From positions 1-25,297 of the forward strand of contig JAAZXZ010000087.1 of the NCBI GenBank assembly GCA_014239895.1: 25,297 nt of DNA. The letters run 5' to 3'. This document shows positions 1 through 8,590 of this stretch, one piece after another (the first letter of the stretch is position 1; each line of letters opens with the position of its first letter). The stretch is from Flavobacteriaceae bacterium. GTDB taxonomy: Bacteria > Bacteroidota > Bacteroidia > Flavobacteriales > Flavobacteriaceae. A model generated the notes under the pieces. That model was not told the origin of the DNA and did no database searches. It saw only the letters and a list, made by a program, of their open reading frames with translations. A program made the position numbers and the translations under genes.

Positions 1-1
1 A

Positions 2-358
2 CCTGAAATTATTGGAGAAGAACATTATAATTGTGCTCAAAGGGTAAAAGAGCTTTTACAACGCTATAAGGAACTTCAAGATATTATAGCAATTTTGGGA
101 ATGGAAGAACTTTCTGAAGATGATAAAATGGCAGTTGGTAGAGCAAGGAGGGTTCAAAGATTCCTATCTCAGCCTTTTCATGTAGCAGAACAATTCACTG
201 GTACTCCTGGAGTATTGGTTGACATTAAAGACACTATAAAAGGTTTTAATATGATAATGGATGGTGAACTAGATCATTTGCCAGAAGCTGCATTTAATCT
301 AAAAGGAACAATTGAAGAAGCAATAAAGGCTGGCGAAAAAATGTTAGCTGAAGTTTAA
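2..358 (+). CDS. atpD: ATP synthase F1 subunit beta, C-terminal part (5' end outside window)
   Basis: This is the last 118 residues of the catalytic beta subunit of F1Fo ATP synthase, which makes ATP at the cytoplasmic face of the membrane. The reading frame is open from base 2, so the gene runs in from the left; an internal TTG at 95 is not a start. The tell-tale beta-subunit C-terminal segment is visible: ILGMEELSEDDKMAVGRAR, followed by VQRFLSQPFHVAEQFTG, which is near-invariant in the family. The nucleotide-binding domain with the Walker A motif lies outside the window. The gene stops at TAA 356-358 and atpC follows after 20 bp, the usual atpD-atpC order, so they are almost certainly cotranscribed. 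Identification is secure; only completeness is limited. Confidence 0.97.
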   Translation, partial: PEIIGEEHYNCAQRVKELLQRYKELQDIIAILGMEELSEDDKMAVGRARRVQRFLSQPFHVAEQFTGTPGVLVDIKDTIKGFNMIMDGELDHLPEAAFNLKGTIEEAIKAGEKMLAEV

Positions 359-378
359 ATTCTAAGAAATTTTTTAAT

Positions 379-657
379 ATGTTTTTAGAGATCATTTCGC
401 CAGAAAAAATAATTTATAGCGGAGAAGTTAATTCTGTTGCTGTACCAGGTGTTCAAGGCGAATTTGAAATGCTAAATAATCACGCAGCGATCGTATCAAG
501 TCTTAAAAAAGGGTATATTAAAATTTATGGTGATATCAAACTAGATGATTCTATAAAAGATATGTTTGAAAAAGGTCCTGAAAGAGGGTTTTTTCTTCCA
601 ATAAACTCTGGAACCGTTGAGCTCAAAGAGAATAAAATAACTGCATTAGTAGAATAA
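379..657 (+). CDS. atpC: ATP synthase F1 subunit epsilon, short form
   Basis: Epsilon is part of the central rotor stalk of F1Fo ATP synthase and couples rotation in F1 to the c-ring. The protein is 92 residues. It begins with the typical beta-sandwich sequence (MFLEIISPEKIIYSGEVNSV, then VPGVQGEFEMLNNHAAIVSSLKKG) and ends after the beta-sandwich domain (GTVELKENKITALVE). The C-terminal two-helix hairpin that makes most bacterial epsilon subunits about 130-140 residues long is absent. Short epsilon proteins of this size are, to my knowledge, usual in Bacteroidota, so this is probably not a truncation. The start ATG at 379 is 20 bp after the atpD stop and fits the family N-terminus. The context and sequence make the call firm. 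Confidence 0.93.
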   Translation: MFLEIISPEKIIYSGEVNSVAVPGVQGEFEMLNNHAAIVSSLKKGYIKIYGDIKLDDSIKDMFEKGPERGFFLPINSGTVELKENKITALVE

Positions 658-711
658 TCTATTATACCAAATAAAAGTAATTAGCTAACTTTATTTTAAA
701 ATAATTTTACA

Positions 712-2604
712 ATGAAAAAAAGATTTTTTTCAATTCTATTAGCAACACTTTTTTTACAAAATATAAGTTCACAAAAAATTGAAAATACTGTAGAAATTGA
801 TAAAGAAATAAATTTAGAAGCAATAGAAATTATTTCATCTCCAAGAATTGAATTGCCCTTTTCTGAAAATTCTAGGACTATTCAGGTTATTACAAAGGAA
901 GAAATTAAAAGTAGTCCTGCAACTAATGTAAGTGAATTGTTACAACAAATAGCAGGAGTAGATATTAGGCGTAGAGGAGTTTCAGGAATACAAGCAGATT
1001 TATATATAAGAGGTGGGACCTTTGATCAAACTCTACTACTCATAGATGGATTCAAAGTTGAAGATGCCCAAACAGGACATCATACAATGAATATGGCAAT
1101 TCCTATTGATGTAATAGAAAGAGTAGAAATTATAAAAGGTGCTGCTTCCAGAATATATGGACAAAATGCATTTACTGGTGCTATAAATATTGTTACAAAG
1201 GAAGCTGTAAAAAATGAACGATCTAGAAAAATTGGATTTGGATCATTTGAACAAAGAGATGCCTCTTTGACTCTCCATCAATCATATGAAAATTCATCAT
1301 TTATAACTCATTATTCAAGACAATCATCAGAAGGATATAGATACAACACTGACTTTACAAATAATAACAATTTTATAAAAAGCAATTTTAAAATAAAAGC
1401 ATTGCCCTTTAATATGATCGCATCTTTTAACGAGAGAAAATTTGGGGCTAACGGATTCTATGCAAGCCCCGAAGCAATAGATCAGTATGAAGAAACACAG
1501 GCAAGTTTATTAGGAATTAGTACTGAAATCAAAAGTGGCTCTGTAATAATTAAACCAAAAATATACTGGAAAAGGAATCAAGACATGTATATATATCTAA
1601 GACATGATCCATCAGTTTATAGAAACCTCCACATTACTAATAAGATAGGTGTTGAATTAAATGGCTCCAGTACATCTAAAGCTGGAATTACTGGTTTTGG
1701 AATCGATGTGGCAGCTGTGTCTCTTTCCAGTAATAATTTAGGTAATAGAAAAAGGACTATGATAAATATATTCATAGAACATCAATTTAAACTACTAAAA
1801 AATAGGCTTGATATTACTCCTGGGGTTGCTTTTAATTATTTCTCAGACTTCAAATTCAATAAAAATTATAAGGATAATTTCTTTAGGAATTTTCTTGCAT
1901 TTCCAGGTTTAGATATTGGTTATAAAATAAATGATAATTTTAGAATCTATACTAATCTAGGATACACCTATAGAGCCCCTACATACACAGATCTATATTA
2001 TAGTAGTCCAACCACTATTGGAAATGAAAAATTAATTCCAGAAAAAGCACTTTCTGAAGAAATTGGAATTCGTTATTTTAAAAATAAGTTAAATTTTTCC
2101 CTTGTTCTGTTCAACAGAAAAGCCAAAGATCTCATTGATTATGTGAAAACTATAGAGTCAGACCCTTGGCAAGCTACTAATATAAGAGAGTTAAATACCA
2201 GCGGTTTAGAGGCTTCTATGAGAATTAAACTTTATGGAAAGAATAAAAAAACTCATTATATAAATTTTGGGTATAGCTATCTAAAAGATGATCTAGAGCC
2301 TTCAGAAATTCAATTCTCAAGATATGCTATCAATTCATTAAAACATCATATAACATCAAGTATTAATCTTGCTATAAGAAAAAATTTATCTGGGTCACTT
2401 GTCTATAAATATTCTGAAAGAACAACTGGTGAAAATTATACTGTTGTTGATATAAAGAATACTTTAATTATTAAGAACCTTAATTTCTCTCTAATTATAA
2501 ATAATATATTTGATACTGAATATTCTGAGACAAATCTGGTTCCAATGCCTGGGCGAGCATACCTTTTCTCCTTTGGATACACAACCGCTACAAAAAGTCG
2601 TTGA
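712..2604 (+). CDS. TonB-dependent outer-membrane receptor, BtuB-like
   Basis: This 630-residue protein should be an outer-membrane active transporter energised by TonB. Residues 1-20 form a signal peptide (basic MKKR, hydrophobic core, ending near SSQ). A plug domain spans about 40-165, with recognisable elements such as SELLQQIAGVDIRRRG, LLLIDGFKVEDAQTGHH and VEIIKGAASRIYGQNAFTGA. The remainder is a beta barrel with FRAP-like RAPTYTDLYY and a penultimate NNIFDTEYSE strand motif. There is no CarboxypepD_reg domain before the plug, so it belongs with small BtuB-like receptors rather than SusC. The substrate (cobalamin, a metal chelate or something else) cannot be read from the sequence. It lies 54 bp after atpC. 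Its last 17 bp overlap the oppositely transcribed recX. The C-terminus ends FSFGY followed by seven further residues rather than ending on the usual aromatic residue. Confidence 0.9.
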   Translation: MKKRFFSILLATLFLQNISSQKIENTVEIDKEINLEAIEIISSPRIELPFSENSRTIQVITKEEIKSSPATNVSELLQQIAGVDIRRRGVSGIQADLYIRGGTFDQTLLLIDGFKVEDAQTGHHTMNMAIPIDVIERVEIIKGAASRIYGQNAFTGAINIVTKEAVKNERSRKIGFGSFEQRDASLTLHQSYENSSFITHYSRQSSEGYRYNTDFTNNNNFIKSNFKIKALPFNMIASFNERKFGANGFYASPEAIDQYEETQASLLGISTEIKSGSVIIKPKIYWKRNQDMYIYLRHDPSVYRNLHITNKIGVELNGSSTSKAGITGFGIDVAAVSLSSNNLGNRKRTMINIFIEHQFKLLKNRLDITPGVAFNYFSDFKFNKNYKDNFFRNFLAFPGLDIGYKINDNFRIYTNLGYTYRAPTYTDLYYSSPTTIGNEKLIPEKALSEEIGIRYFKNKLNFSLVLFNRKAKDLIDYVKTIESDPWQATNIRELNTSGLEASMRIKLYGKNKKTHYINFGYSYLKDDLEPSEIQFSRYAINSLKHHITSSINLAIRKNLSGSLVYKYSERTTGENYTVVDIKNTLIIKNLNFSLIINNIFDTEYSETNLVPMPGRAYLFSFGYTTATKSR

Positions 2605-3052
2605 CCTTTCTTATTATTAAATCGTATTCCCAGCCACGATAAGAAAGGAAGTTAATAAATTTTCTTTTTTTGGAATCCTTTGACCCAGTTAATGATTTAT
2701 ATTTTTTTAATGATAGCTTATCAAAAATTCCTATATAATCTGAATCAGTAATTTGATTTATTGCCTTGTTAATTAAATTAATATCTATTGCCCTTTTTTT
2801 TAATTCTAATATGATTTTGATTTTTCCCCATTTTTTTATTCTAAACTTTCCTTGAGTAAATGCTAAAGCAAATCTTTCCTCATTGATATAATCATTTTTA
2901 ATTAAATAATTAATGATATCATCTAATTCTGATTGATCTAAATTTAATGTAAAAAGTTTTTTTATAACCTCTTTTTTACATCTTTCCTGATATGAACAAT
3001 AATTTTCTATTTTGTTTAAAATCTCAGGATTTTTGTAAGAAGTTTTTTTCAT
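2588..3052 (-). CDS. recX: Regulatory protein RecX
   Basis: RecX binds RecA filaments and modulates (usually inhibits) recombination activity in the cytoplasm. The 154-residue product has the RecX three-helix-repeat character. The family signature INEERFALAFTQGKFRIKKW is at about residues 57-76, and the C-terminal motif FLSYRGWEYDLIIRKV matches the last repeat. I place the start at ATG 3052, one base after the TAA of the upstream TonB receptor (TAA-A-ATG). The frame is open to a TTG at 3076, but that would add eight unlikely residues inside the receptor gene. It is the last gene of the porZ-recO-receptor-recX run and converges on the plus-strand receptor, overlapping it by 17 bp. Family assignment is good; the regulatory effect is inferred from the family. 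Confidence 0.88.
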   Translation of the reverse strand: MKKTSYKNPEILNKIENYCSYQERCKKEVIKKLFTLNLDQSELDDIINYLIKNDYINEERFALAFTQGKFRIKKWGKIKIILELKKRAIDINLINKAINQITDSDYIGIFDKLSLKKYKSLTGSKDSKKRKFINFLSYRGWEYDLIIRKVNDFL

Positions 3053-3053
3053 T

Positions 3054-5459
3054 TTACATACTATACTTAATAGCAAATATAAAATTAATTCCAGGAGCTG
3101 AAATTCCTGATGAGTATGGTCTATACAGCTTATTTGTAAGATTTTCTATACTGGCAACAATTGAAATATTATCAGAAATAATATAGCTTGACCTTAAGTT
3201 TATCGTATACCATGATGGGGAATACGGATTCCCATTGCTATCCATAGCATACAAATGCGGCTTATCAATTTCAGATTGTGCTAATTTATAAAATGGAATC
3301 TTTGAATTATAATTGATGAATCCATCTAAAATAATTTTTTTGCTGGAATATACTAAATGAAGACTGCCAAATTGAGGGGGTACATGCCTAATGGGCATTG
3401 AAATTGAATAATCATCTTTCTGCTTGCCATCGATGAAATTATATCTAGTAACTGCCTTTAATTTTGTAGCTAATTGAGCAGTTAACCCTATTTCAATTCC
3501 ATAAATCCTAGACCTTGACCCATTTTGAATAGCCTGGACATTGCTCAATTCCCCATCATATATGATTTGAGTAGCTCCATTTTCTAATTCAAAATCTGCT
3601 CTTATCAAACTATTATATAGATAAGTAAAATATGTGGAGAAGTCAAAGCTAATTTTGGGAAAAGTAATAGAGCCTCCTAAATCAACTCCAAGAGATCTTT
3701 CAGGTTTTAAGTCAGGATTAGGGACCACAACTGATCCAGGCTCAGAGTCAAAAATTTTAGCAACATCATCAAGATTAGGAGCTCTAAAAGCAGTATTCAA
3801 ATTTAGTTTCCATCTATAATTTTCATTTTGAATCCAACTTATCCCAACACCTCCAACCAATGCTCCAGTACTAATATCAGCATTTGTAAATGGGAGATCA
3901 AAAAACCGATTATTTTCTGACAAATCAGCCTTAATTGATATATGACTATACCTTATCCCAGACTGAAAAATAATATTCTCTTTTAGCCTATTCTTATAGT
4001 TTAAATATGTTGCTGCTGATTTCCAAGTAGAATTATTTGGATATCTACTAGCATTTTCATAGATGATAAGTTCATCTATATTCAGCAAACGAGATTTAGA
4101 ATTTATTTTATTATTTAGATATTCCACGCCATAAGATATATTCGAATTATCAGAAATTGATTTGATAAAGTCTAAGTTTATTGAAAAAATATTTACTTTT
4201 TCATCCCTAATGCTCTTTATAATATCATAAATTTTTCTGCTATTCCTACTTTCATTAAATTTTTGATATGCTGTAGTAAATTTAGCTCTATCAAATAGCT
4301 TTGAATTTTCAGTATTTATAGAAATTTGACTATTTATTAATAGCCACTCCTGTGGGCCATAATACCATTCGCTGTAGTGTAAATCATTTTGGTTATTATA
4401 CCTAATAAGCCTGTCATACCTTGGTATATCAGATGTTGAAGAATAATGAATTCCAAGATCAGCAGTAATATTCTTATTTGGCCTAAATAACACCTTCTGC
4501 ATAAAATTAAACTGGGAATATTGTGTGTATTTTTGAACTCTAGGATTTGGGTTTTGAATAATTGAGTCAAGTCCATTTACAATATCAATATATTCTGGTC
4601 TTAAATAATCTGATAAACCATGTTTCCCCATTCTTAAATTATCAAAATCATTTCGTGAAAAACTAGTTAAAAGCCCCCATTTTTTAAAACCTATATTTAT
4701 ATCAAAATGACCTGTTTTTTCATTATTTGCAGATGCACTACGCAAAGTAGAATTAATTAATATCAATGGAGTTTGAGTTTCTGAAAATTTAGGTTTTTTG
4801 GTATAAAAATTCATTGCTCCACCAATAGCATCACTTCCATACATAACGGAACTAGATCCCATTATAATCTCAGTATTTTCTATAGAGAATGGATCAATTG
4901 AAATTATGTTATGAGTATTTCCTGCTCTATAAATTGCATTGTTTAATCTTACTCCATCAACTGACAATACTAAACGATTGGTTGACACGCCTCTAATTAT
5001 TGGGCTGCCGCCTCCTAGTTGACTTTTTTGAATATAAACATGGCCACTCATATTCAATAGATCAGCACTTGTTTGAGGATTGCTTATAGTAATCCCTTGT
5101 TTATTTATTTGAAGTATCTTTTGTGGAATTTCCTTAATATCTTGGGCAAATCTTGAAGCAGAAATTATAATTTGATCTAAAGAATGTGTATTCATTGATA
5201 ACAATACCACATTTTCAATCAGATGCTTTTCAATTGATTTTGTTTTATAAGACAAATGTTTAAAAATAACTAACTCATCATTATCAAAAGAGTCTAGCAG
5301 AACCTTGCCATCAAAATCAGAAAAAACATTATTCCCCGTATCACTATGCACAGCCACCCCAACAATAGGATGCATTGTTTCTGAATCCAAGAGAAAAATT
5401 TCTTGAGAATAGTTTATTATACTACAGAAGAAGAATACTATATATGTAATTTTTTTCAA
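3054..5459 (-). CDS. TonB-dependent receptor, haemin/haemoglobin-receptor type, TTG start
   Basis: This is an 801-residue outer-membrane TonB-dependent transporter. Residues 1-19 are a signal peptide (MKKITYIVFFFCSIINYSQ). A CarboxypepD_reg-like beta-sandwich follows at about 20-90. The plug at about 95-225 carries IIRGVSTNRLVLSVDGVRLN, then NIISIDPFSIENTEIIMGSS and MYGSDAIGGAMNF. That plug block resembles the haem/haemoglobin receptor (HmuR/HutA-like) subfamily, so haem-iron uptake is the best guess; the true ligand is unproven. The barrel contains FRAPNLDDVAKIFD, and the end FIFAIKYSM resembles a last strand. The start is notable: the codon at 5459-5457 is TTG, the frame is closed by a TAG three codons upstream, and no ATG precedes the end of the signal peptide. 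The gene begins 2 bp after the recO stop and is followed by recX after 1 bp, so translation is probably coupled. Confidence 0.92.
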   Translation of the reverse strand: MKKITYIVFFFCSIINYSQEIFLLDSETMHPIVGVAVHSDTGNNVFSDFDGKVLLDSFDNDELVIFKHLSYKTKSIEKHLIENVVLLSMNTHSLDQIIISASRFAQDIKEIPQKILQINKQGITISNPQTSADLLNMSGHVYIQKSQLGGGSPIIRGVSTNRLVLSVDGVRLNNAIYRAGNTHNIISIDPFSIENTEIIMGSSSVMYGSDAIGGAMNFYTKKPKFSETQTPLILINSTLRSASANNEKTGHFDINIGFKKWGLLTSFSRNDFDNLRMGKHGLSDYLRPEYIDIVNGLDSIIQNPNPRVQKYTQYSQFNFMQKVLFRPNKNITADLGIHYSSTSDIPRYDRLIRYNNQNDLHYSEWYYGPQEWLLINSQISINTENSKLFDRAKFTTAYQKFNESRNSRKIYDIIKSIRDEKVNIFSINLDFIKSISDNSNISYGVEYLNNKINSKSRLLNIDELIIYENASRYPNNSTWKSAATYLNYKNRLKENIIFQSGIRYSHISIKADLSENNRFFDLPFTNADISTGALVGGVGISWIQNENYRWKLNLNTAFRAPNLDDVAKIFDSEPGSVVVPNPDLKPERSLGVDLGGSITFPKISFDFSTYFTYLYNSLIRADFELENGATQIIYDGELSNVQAIQNGSRSRIYGIEIGLTAQLATKLKAVTRYNFIDGKQKDDYSISMPIRHVPPQFGSLHLVYSSKKIILDGFINYNSKIPFYKLAQSEIDKPHLYAMDSNGNPYSPSWYTINLRSSYIISDNISIVASIENLTNKLYRPYSSGISAPGINFIFAIKYSM

Positions 5460-5461
5460 TA

Positions 5462-6181
5462 CTAACTAAATATGTTTTTAACTATTTCTAATGACTTGAT
5501 TGGCTTGAAATTATTAATATGTAATTTATAATAAGTTAAAATAATATTTATAATTTCCATCTTATCTTTAGAGTTTAAAGCTGGTAAAGGGTTACTATCA
5601 AATTTTATGCCTAAAATTTGATTAAATAAATTTAAACTATCTCCAGTAATTGAATATTCACTAGTTTTTGATTTTTCATATGATCCCCCTTCAAGATTAA
5701 AATATTTGAAATTATTACTTAGCATATCTGGATAAAATCCTAAATATCTTGTTAATTCAATTAAGAAAATCATATGAAAATAAGTGTTAGATTTATTTAT
5801 ATCATACCAAATTAAAGATTCCTCTATATAATTATATAATTGTATATCTCTTTTTTGATGCGTAATAACATTTGATAGTACTTCAGATAAAAACATTATT
5901 ACTGATACCTTTACTAAATCTGTATGAGAAGACGTATAGTTATGTTTTATCTCAATATCTTTAATGTATTGTAAATCTCTTTTTAAATTGTAATTGAACT
6001 GGATTTCTAGGATAGTTAACTCTTGAAAATAAACATACTTAATTTTATTTTTTTTTGAATTTTGGCTCCCTTTTACAATAAAACTAATCGCGCCATATTC
6101 TTTAGTAAAGAGTTTTACTATTATGTCATTATCCTTATACCTGATTTTAGACAAAACAATTGCTGATGTTGATGTAACCAT
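5462..6181 (-). CDS. recO: DNA repair protein RecO
   Basis: RecO loads RecA on SSB-coated single-stranded DNA with RecR and RecF in recombinational repair. The product is 239 residues, the usual family length. It begins with the RecO OB-fold N-terminus (AIVLSKIRYKDNDIIVKLFT, then GAISFIVKGSQNSKK) and continues with an all-helical C-terminal part containing FLSEVLSNVI and LTRYLGFYPDM, which correspond to conserved RecO positions. No zinc-binding cysteines are seen, as in many RecO proteins. The ATG at 6181 shares one base with the porZ stop codon (TAATG), and its own TAG lies 2 bp before the TTG start of the downstream receptor. It therefore appears embedded in a surface-protein operon. Confidence 0.9.
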   Translation of the reverse strand: MVTSTSAIVLSKIRYKDNDIIVKLFTKEYGAISFIVKGSQNSKKNKIKYVYFQELTILEIQFNYNLKRDLQYIKDIEIKHNYTSSHTDLVKVSVIMFLSEVLSNVITHQKRDIQLYNYIEESLIWYDINKSNTYFHMIFLIELTRYLGFYPDMLSNNFKYFNLEGGSYEKSKTSEYSITGDSLNLFNQILGIKFDSNPLPALNSKDKMEIINIILTYYKLHINNFKPIKSLEIVKNIFS

Positions 6182-8547
6182 TATCTAATAATCATGATTT
6201 TTAAAATCTTTGTTTCATAGGTCTCCAGTTCCGACAACATTACAATATATACACCAGATGACACTGATTTACCTGCTAAGTTCTCTCCATTCCAAAAAGC
6301 AGTTCCTCCATCAATTTCTAGGTTAAAATTATTATACCTTGAATTTATGTTGGATTGTGCTTCAGCAACCAAATTTCCTTCAATATCGGTAATTTTTATA
6401 TTTACATTCTCAGTAATTCCCTTAATTTTTATTTTATCATTCTTCATGTTGAATGATGGTCTAACAGGATTTGGGAAAACATAAGCATTCTCGAAATTTG
6501 ATTCTGTTGCAGATCCTCCAGTATTGTAGCTTACTAAACCTTTGTCAGTCCCTATATAAACTATTCCATTATTTTGATCAATTGAAATGTCATTTATATT
6601 ATTTGATGGAATAGGCGAATTGTTTTTTGTGAAATGATGAATTGTTTGCTGACCATTCTGAGAAAAATAAAAAATTCCCGATCCTATTGTACCAATCCAC
6701 TTATTATTTGCTCCATCCACTTCTATATCAGAAATAAATTGTTGTTCTAATAACTCCTTTGGTATGCCATCCTCCAATATTACAATAGGCTGCGTAATTA
6801 CATTGCTTTCAAAAAAATTAGTTGTATTATAAAGAACTCTTAACCCTTCAACCGTCCCAATCCAAAGATGATTGTTATTATCTACTGCTAAACTTCTTAC
6901 ATAAGGGGATGGCAAATTAGCTTGTTCCCAATCATCTATATTTTTTAATAATGGTGATCCTGAATTTTCATTGAATCCTATTAATCCTGATCTCAATCCT
7001 CCAATCCATTTATTACCTAATTGGCCTATTTCAATATCACTAAATCCCAATTCATCATTTAATCCATCAGGAATTATTTCAGTAAAATCATAACTTCTCC
7101 ACTGTCCTGAATTGGAATTAAACGATTTTAAAGGATTATCAACTCTTGAATTCAAAATCCACAACACTCCTGAATCATCAAATTCAGTGTCGGATATCCG
7201 TACACTAGTGTAATTAGAGCCAGATATATCTAATGATTCTAATGGACTATTTGTATTATCTAACAAATTGACTATCTCACTATCAATAATTTCCAATAAT
7301 CCTCCATGAAATGAGCTAATAAAAATATGGTTATTGTTAAATGGATCTATTGATATACTATTTAAGTTTACTGAATTTGAGGGTAAACTATCATAAACAA
7401 TATTGTTCCAATTTGAATTATAATTACTTATTCCTTTATATTTTAAGGGATGAGGATTGTAGTATAGGCTGTATTCACCAAATGTAACCCATAAATCATT
7501 ATTAAAATTTTCTATTGAAAAAATATTGTTATCTAATGGTCCCTCTGGATATATAGAGGTGTAATTGTCACTGTTATTAGAATTTAGTTTTAATAGCCCT
7601 GTATCTTCTGTTGCTATATATATATTATTTGAATTAAATAATGCAGAATTAAAATTTGTCTGAAAATTAGAACTAATTATTGGAGTATTTATAATATTGA
7701 AATTAATATCATATATCGATGTATTGTTGTTCGTTGTAATAATAAAACTCTCAGATATATACCTAATATCCTTAATAATTTCATTCGAAGTAAATACTTC
7801 GGAGATACTTCCATTTGCTATATTATATATTTTATTCTGATCTGAAAAATAAACCGAATTTTCAGTAGACAAAATAGAATAAAAACTTCCTGATATAACT
7901 TCACTCCAATTATTAAAATCAATTAAATTAGAAGAAATTAGTGATCTTTTTATGCCATCAAAATTCTTGCATGCTGCATAAATATATTCCCCTAAAACTG
8001 TGGTCTCAGCAACACTTACTTGTGCTCCACTAATACCTATAAAGAAGGTGTCTCCAAATTCTAAACTATCTAAGTTAAAAACTGAAATCCCATAATCAGT
8101 AGAGATATATGTATGCTGATCAAACTCATTGAAATTATTTATTCTCTTATTATTTGGAGATATAGTAGTCTTATCAATAATGTCATAAATGCTAAAAATA
8201 TTGCTTGTATTAAAATCAATGACTTGAATAAGGCCATTAACAAATCCGGCAATTAGTTTATTGTGATTTGAACTAAAATAAATTGAGGAAATAGCTTCTC
8301 CGGCTAAACCTTCTTTTGTTGTAATTTTAGTCAATTCAGAAGTCTGGGTATTGTATATAAAAATAGAATTATCTGATGCAGCATATATATACTGTTCATT
8401 AGATTCTAGATCATTGACATTATAATAAGAAAAATGCGTTTCCCAAAGAGAATTTACTTCCTGGGCAGTTGAATTAAAAAGATTCAAAAATATAATAAAA
8501 TATATGAAACACTTATACATAAAAATATTTAAAATATATATTCTCAT
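6181..8547 (-). CDS. porZ: T9SS attachment-complex protein PorZ-like (beta-propeller with C-terminal sorting-type domain)
   Basis: PorZ in Porphyromonas gingivalis is a cell-surface member of the type IX secretion attachment complex (PorU-PorV-PorQ-PorZ) and helps deliver anionic LPS to cargo. The 788-residue product has a hydrophobic signal peptide ending near NSTAQ. It has many two-component-regulator-type propeller blades, including DLWVTFGEYS, NKWIGGLRSGLIGFN, HLWIGTVEGLRVLY, NKWIGTIGSGIFYF and IVYIGTDKGLVSYN. From about residue 690 there is a T9SS-type C-terminal domain (VFPNPVRPSF, then NVNIKITDIEGNLVAEAQS, GVYIVML, KILKIMIIR). Length and architecture match PorZ. An alternative ATG at 8520 (MYKCFIYF) would give a tidier signal peptide and is possible. 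The gene lies 43 bp downstream of gdhA and is joined to recO by TAATG. The other Por genes are not in the window. Confidence 0.87.
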   Translation of the reverse strand: MRIYILNIFMYKCFIYFIIFLNLFNSTAQEVNSLWETHFSYYNVNDLESNEQYIYAASDNSIFIYNTQTSELTKITTKEGLAGEAISSIYFSSNHNKLIAGFVNGLIQVIDFNTSNIFSIYDIIDKTTISPNNKRINNFNEFDQHTYISTDYGISVFNLDSLEFGDTFFIGISGAQVSVAETTVLGEYIYAACKNFDGIKRSLISSNLIDFNNWSEVISGSFYSILSTENSVYFSDQNKIYNIANGSISEVFTSNEIIKDIRYISESFIITTNNNTSIYDINFNIINTPIISSNFQTNFNSALFNSNNIYIATEDTGLLKLNSNNSDNYTSIYPEGPLDNNIFSIENFNNDLWVTFGEYSLYYNPHPLKYKGISNYNSNWNNIVYDSLPSNSVNLNSISIDPFNNNHIFISSFHGGLLEIIDSEIVNLLDNTNSPLESLDISGSNYTSVRISDTEFDDSGVLWILNSRVDNPLKSFNSNSGQWRSYDFTEIIPDGLNDELGFSDIEIGQLGNKWIGGLRSGLIGFNENSGSPLLKNIDDWEQANLPSPYVRSLAVDNNNHLWIGTVEGLRVLYNTTNFFESNVITQPIVILEDGIPKELLEQQFISDIEVDGANNKWIGTIGSGIFYFSQNGQQTIHHFTKNNSPIPSNNINDISIDQNNGIVYIGTDKGLVSYNTGGSATESNFENAYVFPNPVRPSFNMKNDKIKIKGITENVNIKITDIEGNLVAEAQSNINSRYNNFNLEIDGGTAFWNGENLAGKSVSSGVYIVMLSELETYETKILKIMIIR

Positions 8548-8559
8548 GTACTAAACGAA

Positions 8560-8582
8560 AAATATATCACTATAATATATTT
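8560..8582 (-). terminator. Possible weak AT-only hairpin terminator after gdhA
   Basis: An 8-bp inverted repeat (8560-8567 pairing with 8575-8582, 7-base loop) lies between gdhA and porZ. On the minus strand it runs into a short T run just past the stem. All stem pairs are A-T, so stability is low and such repeats arise by chance in DNA this AT-rich. It could attenuate gdhA transcription before porZ, but support is weak. Confidence 0.22.
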
Positions 8583-8590
8583 AAATTGAA

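Noticed and set aside
658..711. Possible cobalamin riboswitch before the BtuB-like receptor
   Set aside because: The gap is only 54 bp and AT-rich, too short for a cobalamin aptamer, and shows no B12-box-like sequence.
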